This document shows, in pieces, positions 26,844 to 35,287 of a stretch of DNA of 64,000 nt (the first letter of the stretch is position 1; the number at the start of each line of letters is the position of its first letter). The stretch spans positions 744,001 to 808,000 of the forward strand of contig CAXXTS010000001.1 of the NCBI GenBank assembly GCA_963676345.2, read 5' to 3'. The stretch comes from G963665925 sp963676345. GTDB lineage: Bacteria; Bacillota; Clostridia; Peptostreptococcales; Acidaminobacteraceae. The translations under genes and the position numbers were made by a program. Below the pieces are notes generated by a model. The model did not search any database. It had not been told where the DNA came from and was given only the letters and a program-made list of their open reading frames with translations.

Positions 26844-27518
26844 TTAAATTTCTTCACAACCAATTTCCTTAAGCTTTTCATCGACCCATGGTCTATCATA
26901 TACACCATCTTGATATATGCTCTTCAGCAGTTTTTTTTCTTTTAGCTCCAGCTCTTTTACCGCTTCAATAATTTTTGGTGCATCACTAGGATTAATCGCT
27001 ATTAGACCGTCCTTGTCCCCGATAATTATATCACCTGGGTTAACAATTTTCCCACCAATACAGACTGTGACATTGATTTCACCCGGTCCATTCTTATAGG
27101 GCCCATTTGGAGTATAGCCCCGTGCAAAAACCGGCAAATCCATCCTTTCAATTGCATCAGCATCTCTGATGTAGCCATCTACTACCAGGCCAGCTATACC
27201 TCTTCTTTTGCAATAAGATGCCATGAGTTCACCTAAAATTGCGCGATCCTTGCCGCCCCCTGCATCAATTACAATGACATCGCCCGGTTCTGCTAAGTCC
27301 ATGGCCTTATGAAACATCAGATTATCACCTTCTGGCACACGAACTGTAAACGCCGACCCACACACATTTAGGCCATTCATAGTGTAAATATCAGGACTTG
27401 TAGCTGCCAATCTGTTCATACAATCCCCTATATTCGCAACAGGTAGGCCACAAAGGGCATCTACAAGCGATTTAGATGGGCGTGTTATATTCTTGATGAT
27501 TTTATTGCCTATACTCAT
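26844..27518 (-). CDS. RraA-family protein (possible 4-hydroxy-4-methyl-2-oxoglutarate aldolase-like)
   Basis: A 224-residue RraA-fold protein. Family members either bind RNase E or are class II aldolases/decarboxylases such as 4-hydroxy-4-methyl-2-oxoglutarate aldolase. The substrate-loop motif AGGGKDRAILGELMA near 100 and VDGYIRDADAIE near 120 with the paired R-D are those of the catalytic aldolase branch, and there are two more conserved glycine turns (VRVPEGDN and ARGYTPNGP). The ATG at 27518 has AGGAGG 7 nt before it; the longer open frame (to 27632) begins inside the tctA gene. It lies 10 bp after tctA in the same operon, so it probably acts on a carboxylate imported by TctABC. Confidence 0.82.
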   Translation of the reverse strand: MSIGNKIIKNITRPSKSLVDALCGLPVANIGDCMNRLAATSPDIYTMNGLNVCGSAFTVRVPEGDNLMFHKAMDLAEPGDVIVIDAGGGKDRAILGELMASYCKRRGIAGLVVDGYIRDADAIERMDLPVFARGYTPNGPYKNGPGEINVTVCIGGKIVNPGDIIIGDKDGLIAINPSDAPKIIEAVKELELKEKKLLKSIYQDGVYDRPWVDEKLKEIGCEEI

Positions 27519-27528
27519 TATTATCCTC

Positions 27529-29064
27529 CTAATTGGTATCACTCGCCGTACATTTTTCCATTTTAGGTATCTTTCTATTAGATTTTCGCTTTCTATGATT
27601 TGAAATGATTGGCGATGCAATTGCCACAACAACCATAATGATTAAAACGATACAAATGGGTCTAGAAAATAAATATGCTATGAAAGACCCTTTTGCCATA
27701 ACAAGACTTCTTCTTAGCCCGCTTTCAGCAAGTGGGCCAAGGATCATTGCCAAAACGACAGGCGCGGGATGAAACCCTGCCTTTTTCATTGCATAGCCAA
27801 TGAGCCCAAAAACCAGCATGACATACACATCAAACATTCTATTGTTAATTGCATAGGAACCCACTATGGAAAAGATAATAATACATGGCACTAAAATAAT
27901 CGTAGGTACATTGGTTACTTTAATGATGTGCTTCGCGGTTAAAAGACCAATGAGACCCATTAATACGTTGGCACAAATCAGGCCAATAATGATAGAGTAG
28001 GTGATTGTCGCATGTGTTGTGAAAAGCTCCCGTCCCGGTACCAGACCTTGAATCATCAGTCCGCCAAGCAGCACAGCTGCAACAGCGCTCCCAGGGATTC
28101 CAAGCACAAGCAGTGGAATGAGCGCTCCACCAGTAACCGCATTATTTGCAGCCTCTGGGGCCGCTACACCTTCTATACATCCTTTACCAAACTTTTCTGG
28201 TGTTTTGGAGATCCTTTTAGCCTCATTGTAACCAACCCATGATGCTATATCACCACCCGCACCGGGCAACATACCAACAAATAGTCCAACCACAGAAGAT
28301 ATGCCTATGGTTGGCAGTATCTTTTTAAGCGTAGACCAAGATGGAAGAACATTCCCTTCTATACGACCTATTTTGACTTTTTTCTGACTTGAAATCTCCT
28401 CTAGCTGGGAAAGCACTTGTGAGAGTGAGAAAAGACCAATCATTGCCGGAACAAGTGATATACCAGACTGAAGGTTCGTCAGGCCAAAAGTAAACCGCGG
28501 AAATCCCGTTAGCATGTCTGTGCCCACAAGGCCAACTACAAGGCCAAAGATGCCTGAGAGCAGGCCTTTTACAACAGAGTCAGTTGCTAAACTTGCAATA
28601 ATAGTTAATCCGAATACGGCTATTAAAAAGTACTCAGGGTTACTGAATTTTAATGATATTAATGATAACGGTGGTGCTAAAAAAAGTAGAGTAAAGCCAC
28701 TGATTATGCCCCCAATCATAGATGATATTGTAGAGACACCAATCGCTTCCAGTCCTCTTCCCTGCTTAGTCAACTGGTATCCATCCAGTGCAGTTGCCGC
28801 GGATGACGGTGTACCAGGTGTATGTAGTAAGATTGCAGAAATGGACCCTCCATATATTGCAGAAGTATATATTGCAGTCAGCATGACAAGTCCTGGAACA
28901 GCACCCATACTAAATGTAAGGGGAATTAGAAGTGCAACTGCCATGGTCGCACTCAGTCCCGGAAGCGCACCTACAATCATGCCTGCTACCACACCGGTTA
29001 TTAGGGCAATAATCGTAGCCGGTTCAATGAGCTGAGCGATTACTTGAATAATAGTACTAGACAT
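27529..29064 (-). CDS. tctA: Tripartite tricarboxylate transporter permease TctA
   Basis: The large permease of a TTT transporter, 511 residues with about 12 hydrophobic segments. The family hallmarks are the GALPGLSATMAVALLIPLTF stretch near 40, the GAVPGLVMLTAIYTSAIYGGSISAILL segment near 60, and the GMLPGAGGDIASWVGYNEAKR segment near 265. The ATG at 29064 is chosen because GGAGGG lies 7 nt upstream; the frame extends to 29085 without such support. It takes substrate from the TctC lipoprotein and with TctB uses a proton or sodium gradient. Order tctC-tctB-tctA-rraA is on one strand. The substrate (for example citrate, propionate-like or aromatic acids) is unknown. Confidence 0.92.
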   Translation of the reverse strand: MSSTIIQVIAQLIEPATIIALITGVVAGMIVGALPGLSATMAVALLIPLTFSMGAVPGLVMLTAIYTSAIYGGSISAILLHTPGTPSSAATALDGYQLTKQGRGLEAIGVSTISSMIGGIISGFTLLFLAPPLSLISLKFSNPEYFLIAVFGLTIIASLATDSVVKGLLSGIFGLVVGLVGTDMLTGFPRFTFGLTNLQSGISLVPAMIGLFSLSQVLSQLEEISSQKKVKIGRIEGNVLPSWSTLKKILPTIGISSVVGLFVGMLPGAGGDIASWVGYNEAKRISKTPEKFGKGCIEGVAAPEAANNAVTGGALIPLLVLGIPGSAVAAVLLGGLMIQGLVPGRELFTTHATITYSIIIGLICANVLMGLIGLLTAKHIIKVTNVPTIILVPCIIIFSIVGSYAINNRMFDVYVMLVFGLIGYAMKKAGFHPAPVVLAMILGPLAESGLRRSLVMAKGSFIAYLFSRPICIVLIIMVVVAIASPIISNHRKRKSNRKIPKMEKCTASDTN

Positions 29065-29081
29065 TTCCATACCCTCCATTC

Positions 29082-29510
29082 TCAAAACAAGAATCCGTTT
29101 GGAAGCGGCACATTAAGCTGAGCCACAAAAACCAGATAAATGAACACATTTAAAATCAATGCCGTAGCACCTATTCTTATTACAGATCGTTCTTTGTTCA
29201 AGTACATAAACACAATTACAAAAAACGCAGTTGACACAAAGAACCCTATACTACTCATGGCAATGACATACGCTGTAATAAGCAAGTAGCCCTTCCATAC
29301 ATCCATATTTCTAAAACTTTCAATCGACGCTTGTCTCTCATGGGCTTTCAAAGCACTCACACAAAGCAATAGCCCTAAGAAACCCATAATACCTGCAAGT
29401 ATTCTCGGAAACATGGCGCTTTCACCTGGCAAACGCCCAGTCATACCAAAAAGTACCATAGAGAAAATGACAATCATTACGCCGGAAAAAAAATCTACAG
29501 GTCGTTTCAT
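29082..29510 (-). CDS. tctB: Tripartite tricarboxylate transporter small permease TctB
   Basis: A 142-residue membrane protein with four predicted helices, matching the small subunit of TTT transporters. Its N-terminus MKRPVDFFSGVMIVIFSMVLF and the GRLPGESAMFPRILAGIMG segment near 25-45 are family-typical. A ribosome binding site (AAAGGGGA) precedes the ATG. It overlaps slightly or abuts tctA and is 60 bp after tctC; between them stands a perfect 13-bp hairpin that may reduce read-through so that TctC is made in excess. Confidence 0.88.
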   Translation of the reverse strand: MKRPVDFFSGVMIVIFSMVLFGMTGRLPGESAMFPRILAGIMGFLGLLLCVSALKAHERQASIESFRNMDVWKGYLLITAYVIAMSSIGFFVSTAFFVIVFMYLNKERSVIRIGATALILNVFIYLVFVAQLNVPLPNGFLF

Positions 29511-29530
29511 GTAATCCCCTTTCTTATTAC

Positions 29531-29560
29531 TAAGGGGTGATTCTTTTGAATCACCCCTTA
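29531..29560. terminator. Hairpin between tctC and tctB
   Basis: TAAGGGGTGATTC and GAATCACCCCTTA form a perfect 13-bp stem with loop TTTT. There is no T-run after it on the minus strand, so it is more likely an mRNA-stabilising or attenuating hairpin that sets the ratio of TctC to the permease. Confidence 0.7.
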
Positions 29561-29569
29561 GTTATGCTC

Positions 29570-30589
29570 TTACCAGTTCAATACGTCTTTTATGTCAATA
29601 ATATTTTGTTCATCTTCTTCTAAAAATGCTCTGTACTCATCACCAGAAATCGGATATACCATATAGCCGAGCTCTTCAATCTTTTGAATCTGCTCTGGGT
29701 TATTTAGGGCCTTTTCAAAAGCTTCGATAACAATCTGCATTTTCTTTTCGTCTACACCTTTTGCAAATGATAGGCCACGTGCTGATGAGGTTACTATTTG
29801 TGGCAATCCAGCCTCTTCAAGTGTGGGTACATCCGGTAAAAACTTGCTTCTTTCAGGTGCCATAACAGCAAGCGGTTTCAGATCACCATTTTTCATAGCT
29901 GTTTTTACACTGCCCACATTATCAAAGTAAACATCTACGTGTCCACCAATAACAGCCGCCAGCATCTCGCTTGTACCGCCTTGGTGCACTGGAATAAAGC
30001 GTGTTCCAGCTGCACTGTTGATACGTAGCTGTGCAATATGATCATCGCCAGCATAGCCTGTCGATGTTGCTGTGACATCGTTTTCCTGAGCGTAAGCAAT
30101 TAAATCATCTATCGTTTCGAACCGCTCATCATCAGCTCTTACTGCAATGGCACCATAATCTAGAACATGATTTGCTATCAGTTCAAAATCATCTAGTGTA
30201 TTTGTTCTTCCAAACTCTGGATTAAGATAGCCTGTTATTAAGTTTGGTGTGTTGATATAGCCAATTGTATAGCCGTCTTTGTCTGCATTTAGAAACTCTG
30301 TCCAGCCTGTCCAGCCACCACCACCTGGCTTGTTAATAACATTCAATGGTACGCCGAGTTCCTCTTCTACATAAGGTAGAAGAATTCGTGCGGCGATATC
30401 TGTGTTCCCCCCTGCTGAATACGATACAATCACATTAATCGGCTTGTTTGGATACGCGTCATCTGCCGAAGCTTCACCTGCTGCCTCATTTGACGATGAC
30501 CCCGCTGGTGCTCCCCCCTCATTTGCTGAACAACCAGCAATAAGTAAAAGCATCATAAGTACAATTATTACCTTTGAAAACCTTTTCAT
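29570..30589 (-). CDS. tctC: Tripartite tricarboxylate transporter substrate-binding lipoprotein (Bug/TctC family)
   Basis: A 339-residue lipoprotein: signal LMMLLLIAGC with lipidated cysteine near residue 20, a Ser/Ala-rich linker, then the Bug fold beginning YPNKPINVIVSYSAGGNTDIAARILLP, a segment diagnostic for these periplasmic-type binding proteins that capture carboxylates. VINKPGGGGWTGWTEF near 90 and IGYINTPNL near 115 are also typical. It heads the tct operon on the minus strand, with AGGAGG before the ATG. It delivers substrate to TctAB; the identity of the ligand cannot be read from sequence. Confidence 0.92.
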   Translation of the reverse strand: MKRFSKVIIVLMMLLLIAGCSANEGGAPAGSSSNEAAGEASADDAYPNKPINVIVSYSAGGNTDIAARILLPYVEEELGVPLNVINKPGGGGWTGWTEFLNADKDGYTIGYINTPNLITGYLNPEFGRTNTLDDFELIANHVLDYGAIAVRADDERFETIDDLIAYAQENDVTATSTGYAGDDHIAQLRINSAAGTRFIPVHQGGTSEMLAAVIGGHVDVYFDNVGSVKTAMKNGDLKPLAVMAPERSKFLPDVPTLEEAGLPQIVTSSARGLSFAKGVDEKKMQIVIEAFEKALNNPEQIQKIEELGYMVYPISGDEYRAFLEEDEQNIIDIKDVLNW

Positions 30590-30832
30590 ACACTACCTCC
30601 TCTTCTGTTGTCACAAGTATAGCAGTATAATGATTTCTTAATGCCAAAATTCATACCACAAGCACTATTGACCTCCAAGTGGTATTTTAAGAATGACTAC
30701 GAACATATGGTTTTTGCTATTTGCACTGAAATATGTCTATTATTTTCTAAGTATATTCAAAATTAACTGAAATTTCTTACGAATTATCACTTGAACTCAT
30801 TAAGCTTTGTATTTGTTTGAGATCAAATGAAT
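30590..30832. other. Intergenic region upstream of tctC
   Basis: The region should hold the tctC promoter; no recognisable LytTR-type repeat was found by eye and no small gene is visible. Confidence 0.4.
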
Positions 30833-30870
30833 TAAAACCCCCTTGAAACCTCAATCGAGGCTCAAGGGGG
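30833..30870. terminator. Terminator of the DUF4301 gene
   Basis: On the minus strand CCCCCTTGAGCCTC pairs with GAGGTTTCAAGGGGG around ATTG-type loop nucleotides, followed by TTTTAATTC. Stem and short T-run both present. Confidence 0.8.
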
Positions 30871-30901
30871 CATATTATTAATTATATACACTCAGAATAG
30901 A

Positions 30902-32251
30902 CTACTTGCTTCTATGACCTTCTCTAAGCAGGTCATTCACAGTCTTGACTGGATTAAATGTGGCAAGCGGCACTTCAACAAACAAGGTGTTCCAGTTGTG
31001 CATTGCGCCGTTCCACAGTCCAGGGTGTTCAAGGGCTTTCAGTGCTCTGCCTTTGTATGTCTTCTCGCTTATAAAGAACCTGTCTTTATTGATGTAATCC
31101 AGCAAGTTATATTTTTCGCCCGCATAATTACGAACGAAGCAAACTAAATCAACAGGGTTGAAGTATTGTGAAGCATTTAAAATGGCGGCATGTTCTGGAT
31201 TCTCTAAATTAATTTCGGCCTTCTCACAAATTTGCAAATCTGTGTAATCGCCATTATCTACTATAAATGGCCCCCCACCCGGCTCACCTTGGTTCTTCAC
31301 GACACCGCAAACGCGAAGGGGTCTATCTAAAATACTCAGTGCCTTTTCTTTTGTAAGCTCGCTTTTAAATGTAATGTTCAATGTTGAATGAATAAAGTCT
31401 TTAACTTCACTTAACTGGAAGGTCCCATCATGCAGTGTTTTAATGTAAGCATCAATTTGCTTTTTAACATCTAACCCAACAGACGCAAGCATTTTTTTTG
31501 AGTCAATGGTCTCTTTTGAATGATCTTTATGACAGACATTATCGATGTTCTTTATGAAAATAATATCGCCATCCAGGTCATTCAAGTTTTCAATTAGAGC
31601 GCCGTGTCCGCCAGCCCTATAAAGCACCTGACCATCCTCAAGAATAAATGGCGCATTGTTCATATCTACTGCCAGAGTATCCGTTTGCTTCTTTTGGAAG
31701 GAGTATGTAATGTGCACCTTGTCCTTATTATTTAGTGCATGATCAACATAATCATTAAACAGTGCTTCATGCTCTTTGGATATTGTGAAATGCAGGTCAA
31801 CGTTGTCCGCATCCAAATAGCTCTCGCCCTCATAGATGTGTTCATCTATTGGTGTGCTTGTGTACGTATCGTATTTATGCATTTTAATGAGTGCCTTTGG
31901 CAATTGTCCGTAGTTTAGCTCCGTACTCAAGACTTTTTCAACAATTAAAAGTCGATCTTCCAGTATTTGCTTGTCTAAACCATCCATATCCAACAAGTCA
32001 TAGAAGGCAAATTTCTCTAGATTATCAAAAAAGACCTTTATGAAGTCTGTCTCTATAGGGTCTTCTAGGAATGCATAAAGGCTCTTGAACATCCGTGTGG
32101 CTGCACCACTGGCTGGTATGAACTTCATGCACTTCTTTTCAGTATACTCATTATTTACAACAGAACTGCATGTCAGCTCTTCTGAGGTAACTGCAGAAAC
32201 GATATTTACAAACTGTGTGCCTTTTTTAAACATACTTATGAATTTATCCAT
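30902..32251 (-). CDS. DUF4301 family protein, unknown function
   Basis: A 449-residue cytoplasmic protein matching DUF4301: the N-terminal KKCMKFIPASGAATRMFKSL segment and the middle CGVVKNQGEPGGGPFIV motif (near 320) look like nucleotidyltransferase-like features and were noted in the family. GAATRMFK resembles the PxxGxATRM sequence of sugar nucleotidyltransferases, so a nucleotide-sugar role is conceivable but untested. The ATG at 32251 is chosen over 32263 because GGAGGC sits just before it. It stands alone, ends at a strong terminator and faces away from guaD. Mostly known from Bacteroidetes and anaerobic Firmicutes by my recollection. Confidence 0.75.
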   Translation of the reverse strand: MDKFISMFKKGTQFVNIVSAVTSEELTCSSVVNNEYTEKKCMKFIPASGAATRMFKSLYAFLEDPIETDFIKVFFDNLEKFAFYDLLDMDGLDKQILEDRLLIVEKVLSTELNYGQLPKALIKMHKYDTYTSTPIDEHIYEGESYLDADNVDLHFTISKEHEALFNDYVDHALNNKDKVHITYSFQKKQTDTLAVDMNNAPFILEDGQVLYRAGGHGALIENLNDLDGDIIFIKNIDNVCHKDHSKETIDSKKMLASVGLDVKKQIDAYIKTLHDGTFQLSEVKDFIHSTLNITFKSELTKEKALSILDRPLRVCGVVKNQGEPGGGPFIVDNGDYTDLQICEKAEINLENPEHAAILNASQYFNPVDLVCFVRNYAGEKYNLLDYINKDRFFISEKTYKGRALKALEHPGLWNGAMHNWNTLFVEVPLATFNPVKTVNDLLREGHRSK

Positions 32252-32646
32252 TGCCGCCTCCAAATAGTTTTATAGCTTAAGTCTTTTGTGCTCTCTATTT
32301 ATTATAGTTACGCTTATTGTGTAGAGTATAATCAACCATTTTCACTGGTTTTACTCTATGTTAGCAAGACGCTTTACTATTTTTACTAATCATCATTTTT
32401 ATTTACTGTTTCTTCCATATACATTTATTTTAACATATAACCGCTTAATTTTCTTGTTTTAGGCCCTCACAATCAAAAATATACTACTTCGCCCCTCATA
32501 GCCAAGTCCTATAAGCTCTGATTGACCACTTACGCTCACAGAATTTCATTATTTAAGTAAAACTTACTTCAAAGTGAACCATGGCTAAATACTGCCATAC
32601 GGCGCGCTCTTATTCGCGCTGGGTTGACCAAAGGATGAAGTTAAGG
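32252..32646. other. Intergenic region upstream of guaD
   Basis: A 395-bp AT-rich stretch with one GC-rich patch, CATACGGCGCGCTCTTATTC near 32597. No gene is visible on either strand; presumably it holds the DUF4301 promoter. Confidence 0.5.
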
Positions 32647-32675
32647 TGTTTTAAAAGGTTCTATCAAGCTATAAT
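32647..32675 (+). promoter_or_regulatory. Candidate guaD promoter
   Basis: A perfect -10 TATAAT at 32670-32675 with a poor -35 TGTTTT at 32647-32652, 17 bp apart. The -35 is weak, so the assignment is tentative. Confidence 0.45.
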
Positions 32676-32726
32676 AAAACTAAAGATATTCATTAGCTGT
32701 ATTAGCATAGAAAGGACTGACCCTAC

Positions 32727-33992
32727 TTGAACAAAATACAAATACTGAAAGGGCACATTGTCTTCACAGATACCCCTGAAAAATTCACTGTCCATGAAAA
32801 CAGTTTTATTGTTGCGATAGATGGTATTATTGATAATTTTTACACAGATTTACCCAGTCAGTACACTCAAATTCCAGTAACTGATTATGGAAATGCCCTC
32901 ATCATACCAGGCTTTTATGATTTGCATAACCACGCCGGACAATTTCTACAGTGCGGGATGGGCATGACAAAACAACTCCTCGAATGGCTCAACGATTATA
33001 CTTATAAACTTGAAGCGGATTTAGATGACGAAGCTTACGCCAATGAGGTTTACACCGCCTTTACAAAAGACCTGCTAAAATATGGCACACTAGGCGCCTG
33101 TACATTTGCTACAACCTCAGTAGGTGGTACTGCCTGCTTATTTGAAGCCTTCAAAAAAACAGGCATTCGTGCTTATGTGGGTAAAGTCAACATGGTGCGC
33201 AACGCACCAGACTATATACTCGAAGACACACAAATGTCCATTCAAAACAACATCCAACTCATTGAAAAGTATCAAAATGAGCCTTTGGTCAAACCTATCC
33301 TCACCCCTAGGTTTGCCCCGACCAGTACAGAAGCTTCTCTTTTACAACTTGGGGCGCTTGCCCTGAAATACAATGTACCTGTACAGTCTCATATTAGTGA
33401 GAACAAAGAAGAAATCAAGTGGGTAGAGTCTTTATACCCCTGGGCAGATAACTATGCTTCTGTATACGACAAATACGACTTGTATGGTCAGACGCCAACC
33501 CTTATGGCACATGCGGTCTACCTGACACCAGAAGAGATTGCGCTGAGTAAGATGAGGGGCGTTTACCTTGTTCATTGTCCAGATTCCAACATCAACGTCA
33601 GAAGTGGCATAGCCCCAATAAAACACTACTTGCGTGAAGGTCTTCTTGTAGGTCTTGGAAGTGACATCGCTGGTGGGCATAAAATCCAAATGAATGAAGC
33701 TATTGTCAGGGCCATTCAGTCATCAAAGCTACTGAGTTTAAGCGATAAGAAGGCTCAGCTTTCGCTTTCAGAAGCCTTTCATCTTGCAACTGCTGTTGGC
33801 GGCTCCTTCTTTGGTACAGTCGGCAAACTGAGCAGAGGCTATGCACTCGATGCTCTTGTCATTGATGACCATCCGCTTTATAAAGAGCGTTACAGCATTT
33901 TGGACAGACTGGAGAAATTCATTTATACAGGCGATGACCGCTGGATTAAAGCCCGTTATGTAAATGGTAAACTGCTTGATATTCCAAAGTAA
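32727..33992 (+). CDS. guaD: Guanine deaminase
   Basis: A 421-residue amidohydrolase of the guanine deaminase family, which converts guanine to xanthine with a metal ion. The metal site is visible as HNHAG (H67, H69), the substrate/metal residues in SHISEN near 220, AHAVYL near 255 and GSDIAGG near 310, in the order typical for GuaD. The start is a TTG at 32727 with AAAGGA about 10 nt before it; a later ATG would truncate the first beta strand. It is a single gene on the plus strand, followed by an intrinsic terminator, and salvages purine nitrogen. Could be a close amidohydrolase relative such as an S-adenosylhomocysteine deaminase-like, but the motif spacing favours GuaD. Confidence 0.88.
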   Translation: MNKIQILKGHIVFTDTPEKFTVHENSFIVAIDGIIDNFYTDLPSQYTQIPVTDYGNALIIPGFYDLHNHAGQFLQCGMGMTKQLLEWLNDYTYKLEADLDDEAYANEVYTAFTKDLLKYGTLGACTFATTSVGGTACLFEAFKKTGIRAYVGKVNMVRNAPDYILEDTQMSIQNNIQLIEKYQNEPLVKPILTPRFAPTSTEASLLQLGALALKYNVPVQSHISENKEEIKWVESLYPWADNYASVYDKYDLYGQTPTLMAHAVYLTPEEIALSKMRGVYLVHCPDSNINVRSGIAPIKHYLREGLLVGLGSDIAGGHKIQMNEAIVRAIQSSKLLSLSDKKAQLSLSEAFHLATAVGGSFFGTVGKLSRGYALDALVIDDHPLYKERYSILDRLEKFIYTGDDRWIKARYVNGKLLDIPK

Positions 33993-34012
33993 GGTATAGA
34001 CTTTCATAAAAG

Positions 34013-34049
34013 AAAAGCTCTGGCCAAATGATCTGGCTAGAGCTTTTTT
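34013..34049 (+). terminator. guaD terminator
   Basis: AAAGCTCTGGCCA pairs with TGGCTAGAGCTTT around AATGATC, followed by T5. Confidence 0.88.
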
Positions 34050-34114
34050 ATATCGTCTTGGTGCAAGTCGTCTTCGTCCTCATTTTCCACTTCAAAACTT
34101 TCCTCTTCATCCAT
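34037..34114 (-). CDS. Candidate 25-aa acidic micropeptide ORF
   Basis: A 26-codon ORF (25 aa) beginning MDEEESFEVENEDEDD, of which more than half of the residues are acidic. The ATG at 34114 lies 11 nt after the stop of the 297-aa gene, with a GGGGGA ribosome binding site 6 nt before the ATG, so translational coupling is plausible. Its stop codon lies inside the guaD terminator stem. A chance ORF of this length is possible. Confidence 0.35.
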   Translation of the reverse strand: MDEEESFEVENEDEDDLHQDDIKKL

Positions 34115-34125
34115 AGTGAGTCCCC

Positions 34126-35019
34126 CTATGCCCCGCTCCCAACGAATTTCTTTAAAAACGTCCAGTCGAAATCCTTATCAACTGCAAAGGCCACGGACGA
34201 TCCATCCCGTAAGGAAAAGCGAACCTGACCGATCGCTTCAAATGTTTCGTCAGCTGTCATGTCCACACTCTCAATAGATGCAAATGGAATAAACGTATGT
34301 GCAAAGGCATAATTTACATCACGTTCTCTTTGTATGGTTCTATCACGATTAACTACAATAAGCTCTTCGCTATTTCTCATAAATAGGGTGTCATTGAGCT
34401 TATACATATAAAATTTCTCAAAGAAATACGGCAAGCGTACTGGAAGCTTCTCCGTTAAGTGCATAAAGGGTTGATACCCTAGAATTTCAGGGGCATACTT
34501 GGGCTCTTCTTTTATACAAAAGTACTTATATATTTGATTTTGCTTTAGTGTTTCCAGTGCCTTGTTGGTTTCCGGTTTCTTAATATGTGCTGGCATTTTA
34601 CTGCTGAGCACGGCCCTTCGTACCCTTTCCATTACTGCTTGTGTGACCTCGGTAGAAACTGAGTTGTATTTCAATTTCAGCTCACTACCGCCTCCTGAAA
34701 AATGAATATAACTCATCAACAGCTCGCCACCATGAACAATATAGTGTATATCACTATATTTTATTTTTCTTGTATGCACGGTTCCATTTGTGTATTCTAA
34801 GGCCACAAGTTCATCCTGATGGAGCATAAACACTTGATTATACATCAGGGCGCCCGGACGTATATCTCTACGAACAAGCAGGACAGGAACTTTAAACGCA
34901 TACTCAGCACTTAGAATCTGGTCTGCCTCGTTCATATACTGTGGTGGGATATCCTCTTTCACTTTTATTTCAAGTAACCACGGTCCAAATTCATGATATT
35001 CTTTGTCTATTATAGGCAT
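34126..35019 (-). CDS. Conserved-looking protein of unknown function, two similar halves
   Basis: I do not recognise this 297-residue soluble protein. It has no signal peptide or transmembrane segment. Two parts look alike: residues about 55-110 (YNQVFMLHQDELVALEYTNG...IKYSDIHYIVHGGELLMSY) and about 190-285 (YKLNDTLFMRNSEELIVVNRDRT...FIPFASIESVDMTADETF), each an N-terminal beta strand pattern followed by an I-x-S/D-I-x-x-I turn, like two PH-domain-like barrels. This suggests a scaffold or lipid/peptide binding protein, but it is weak. It has a weak ribosome binding site GGAAGGAG 11 nt before the ATG and runs alone, with a 25-aa candidate ORF behind it. Confidence 0.65.
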   Translation of the reverse strand: MPIIDKEYHEFGPWLLEIKVKEDIPPQYMNEADQILSAEYAFKVPVLLVRRDIRPGALMYNQVFMLHQDELVALEYTNGTVHTRKIKYSDIHYIVHGGELLMSYIHFSGGGSELKLKYNSVSTEVTQAVMERVRRAVLSSKMPAHIKKPETNKALETLKQNQIYKYFCIKEEPKYAPEILGYQPFMHLTEKLPVRLPYFFEKFYMYKLNDTLFMRNSEELIVVNRDRTIQRERDVNYAFAHTFIPFASIESVDMTADETFEAIGQVRFSLRDGSSVAFAVDKDFDWTFLKKFVGSGA

Positions 35020-35116
35020 AAGTCAGTATGCTCCTTCCCTTGTTTCTCGATTACTTATACCCATTTAATCAGGAAGAAAAAGGGGTTTTCATTTCTTATC
35101 AAAATAAAAATGCATA

Positions 35117-35159
35117 GTAAAAGCCGGCGAACACACTTTAATAGGCGTATTCACCGGCT
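35117..35159 (-). terminator. Terminator of the opuA operon
   Basis: On the minus strand GCCGGTGAA and TTCGCCGGC pair across TACGCCTATTAAAGTGTG and TTTTAC follows. The loop is long, but the 9-bp GC-rich stem is perfect. Confidence 0.7.
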
Positions 35160-35287
35160 CAATTTTAACTTGTAATTTTATATGTTCCAAGATGGCTAAA
35201 GCTGATCAAAACCAGGTATTCAAAACCACCTTTATCTGCTCATGAACCCTTTATGAAATGGCTCACTATTACAGCAAAAGAATGGAA

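Noticed and set aside
28514..29035. Open frame of 173 codons on the plus strand
   Set aside because: It is antisense to the well-supported tctA gene and has no recognisable protein features.
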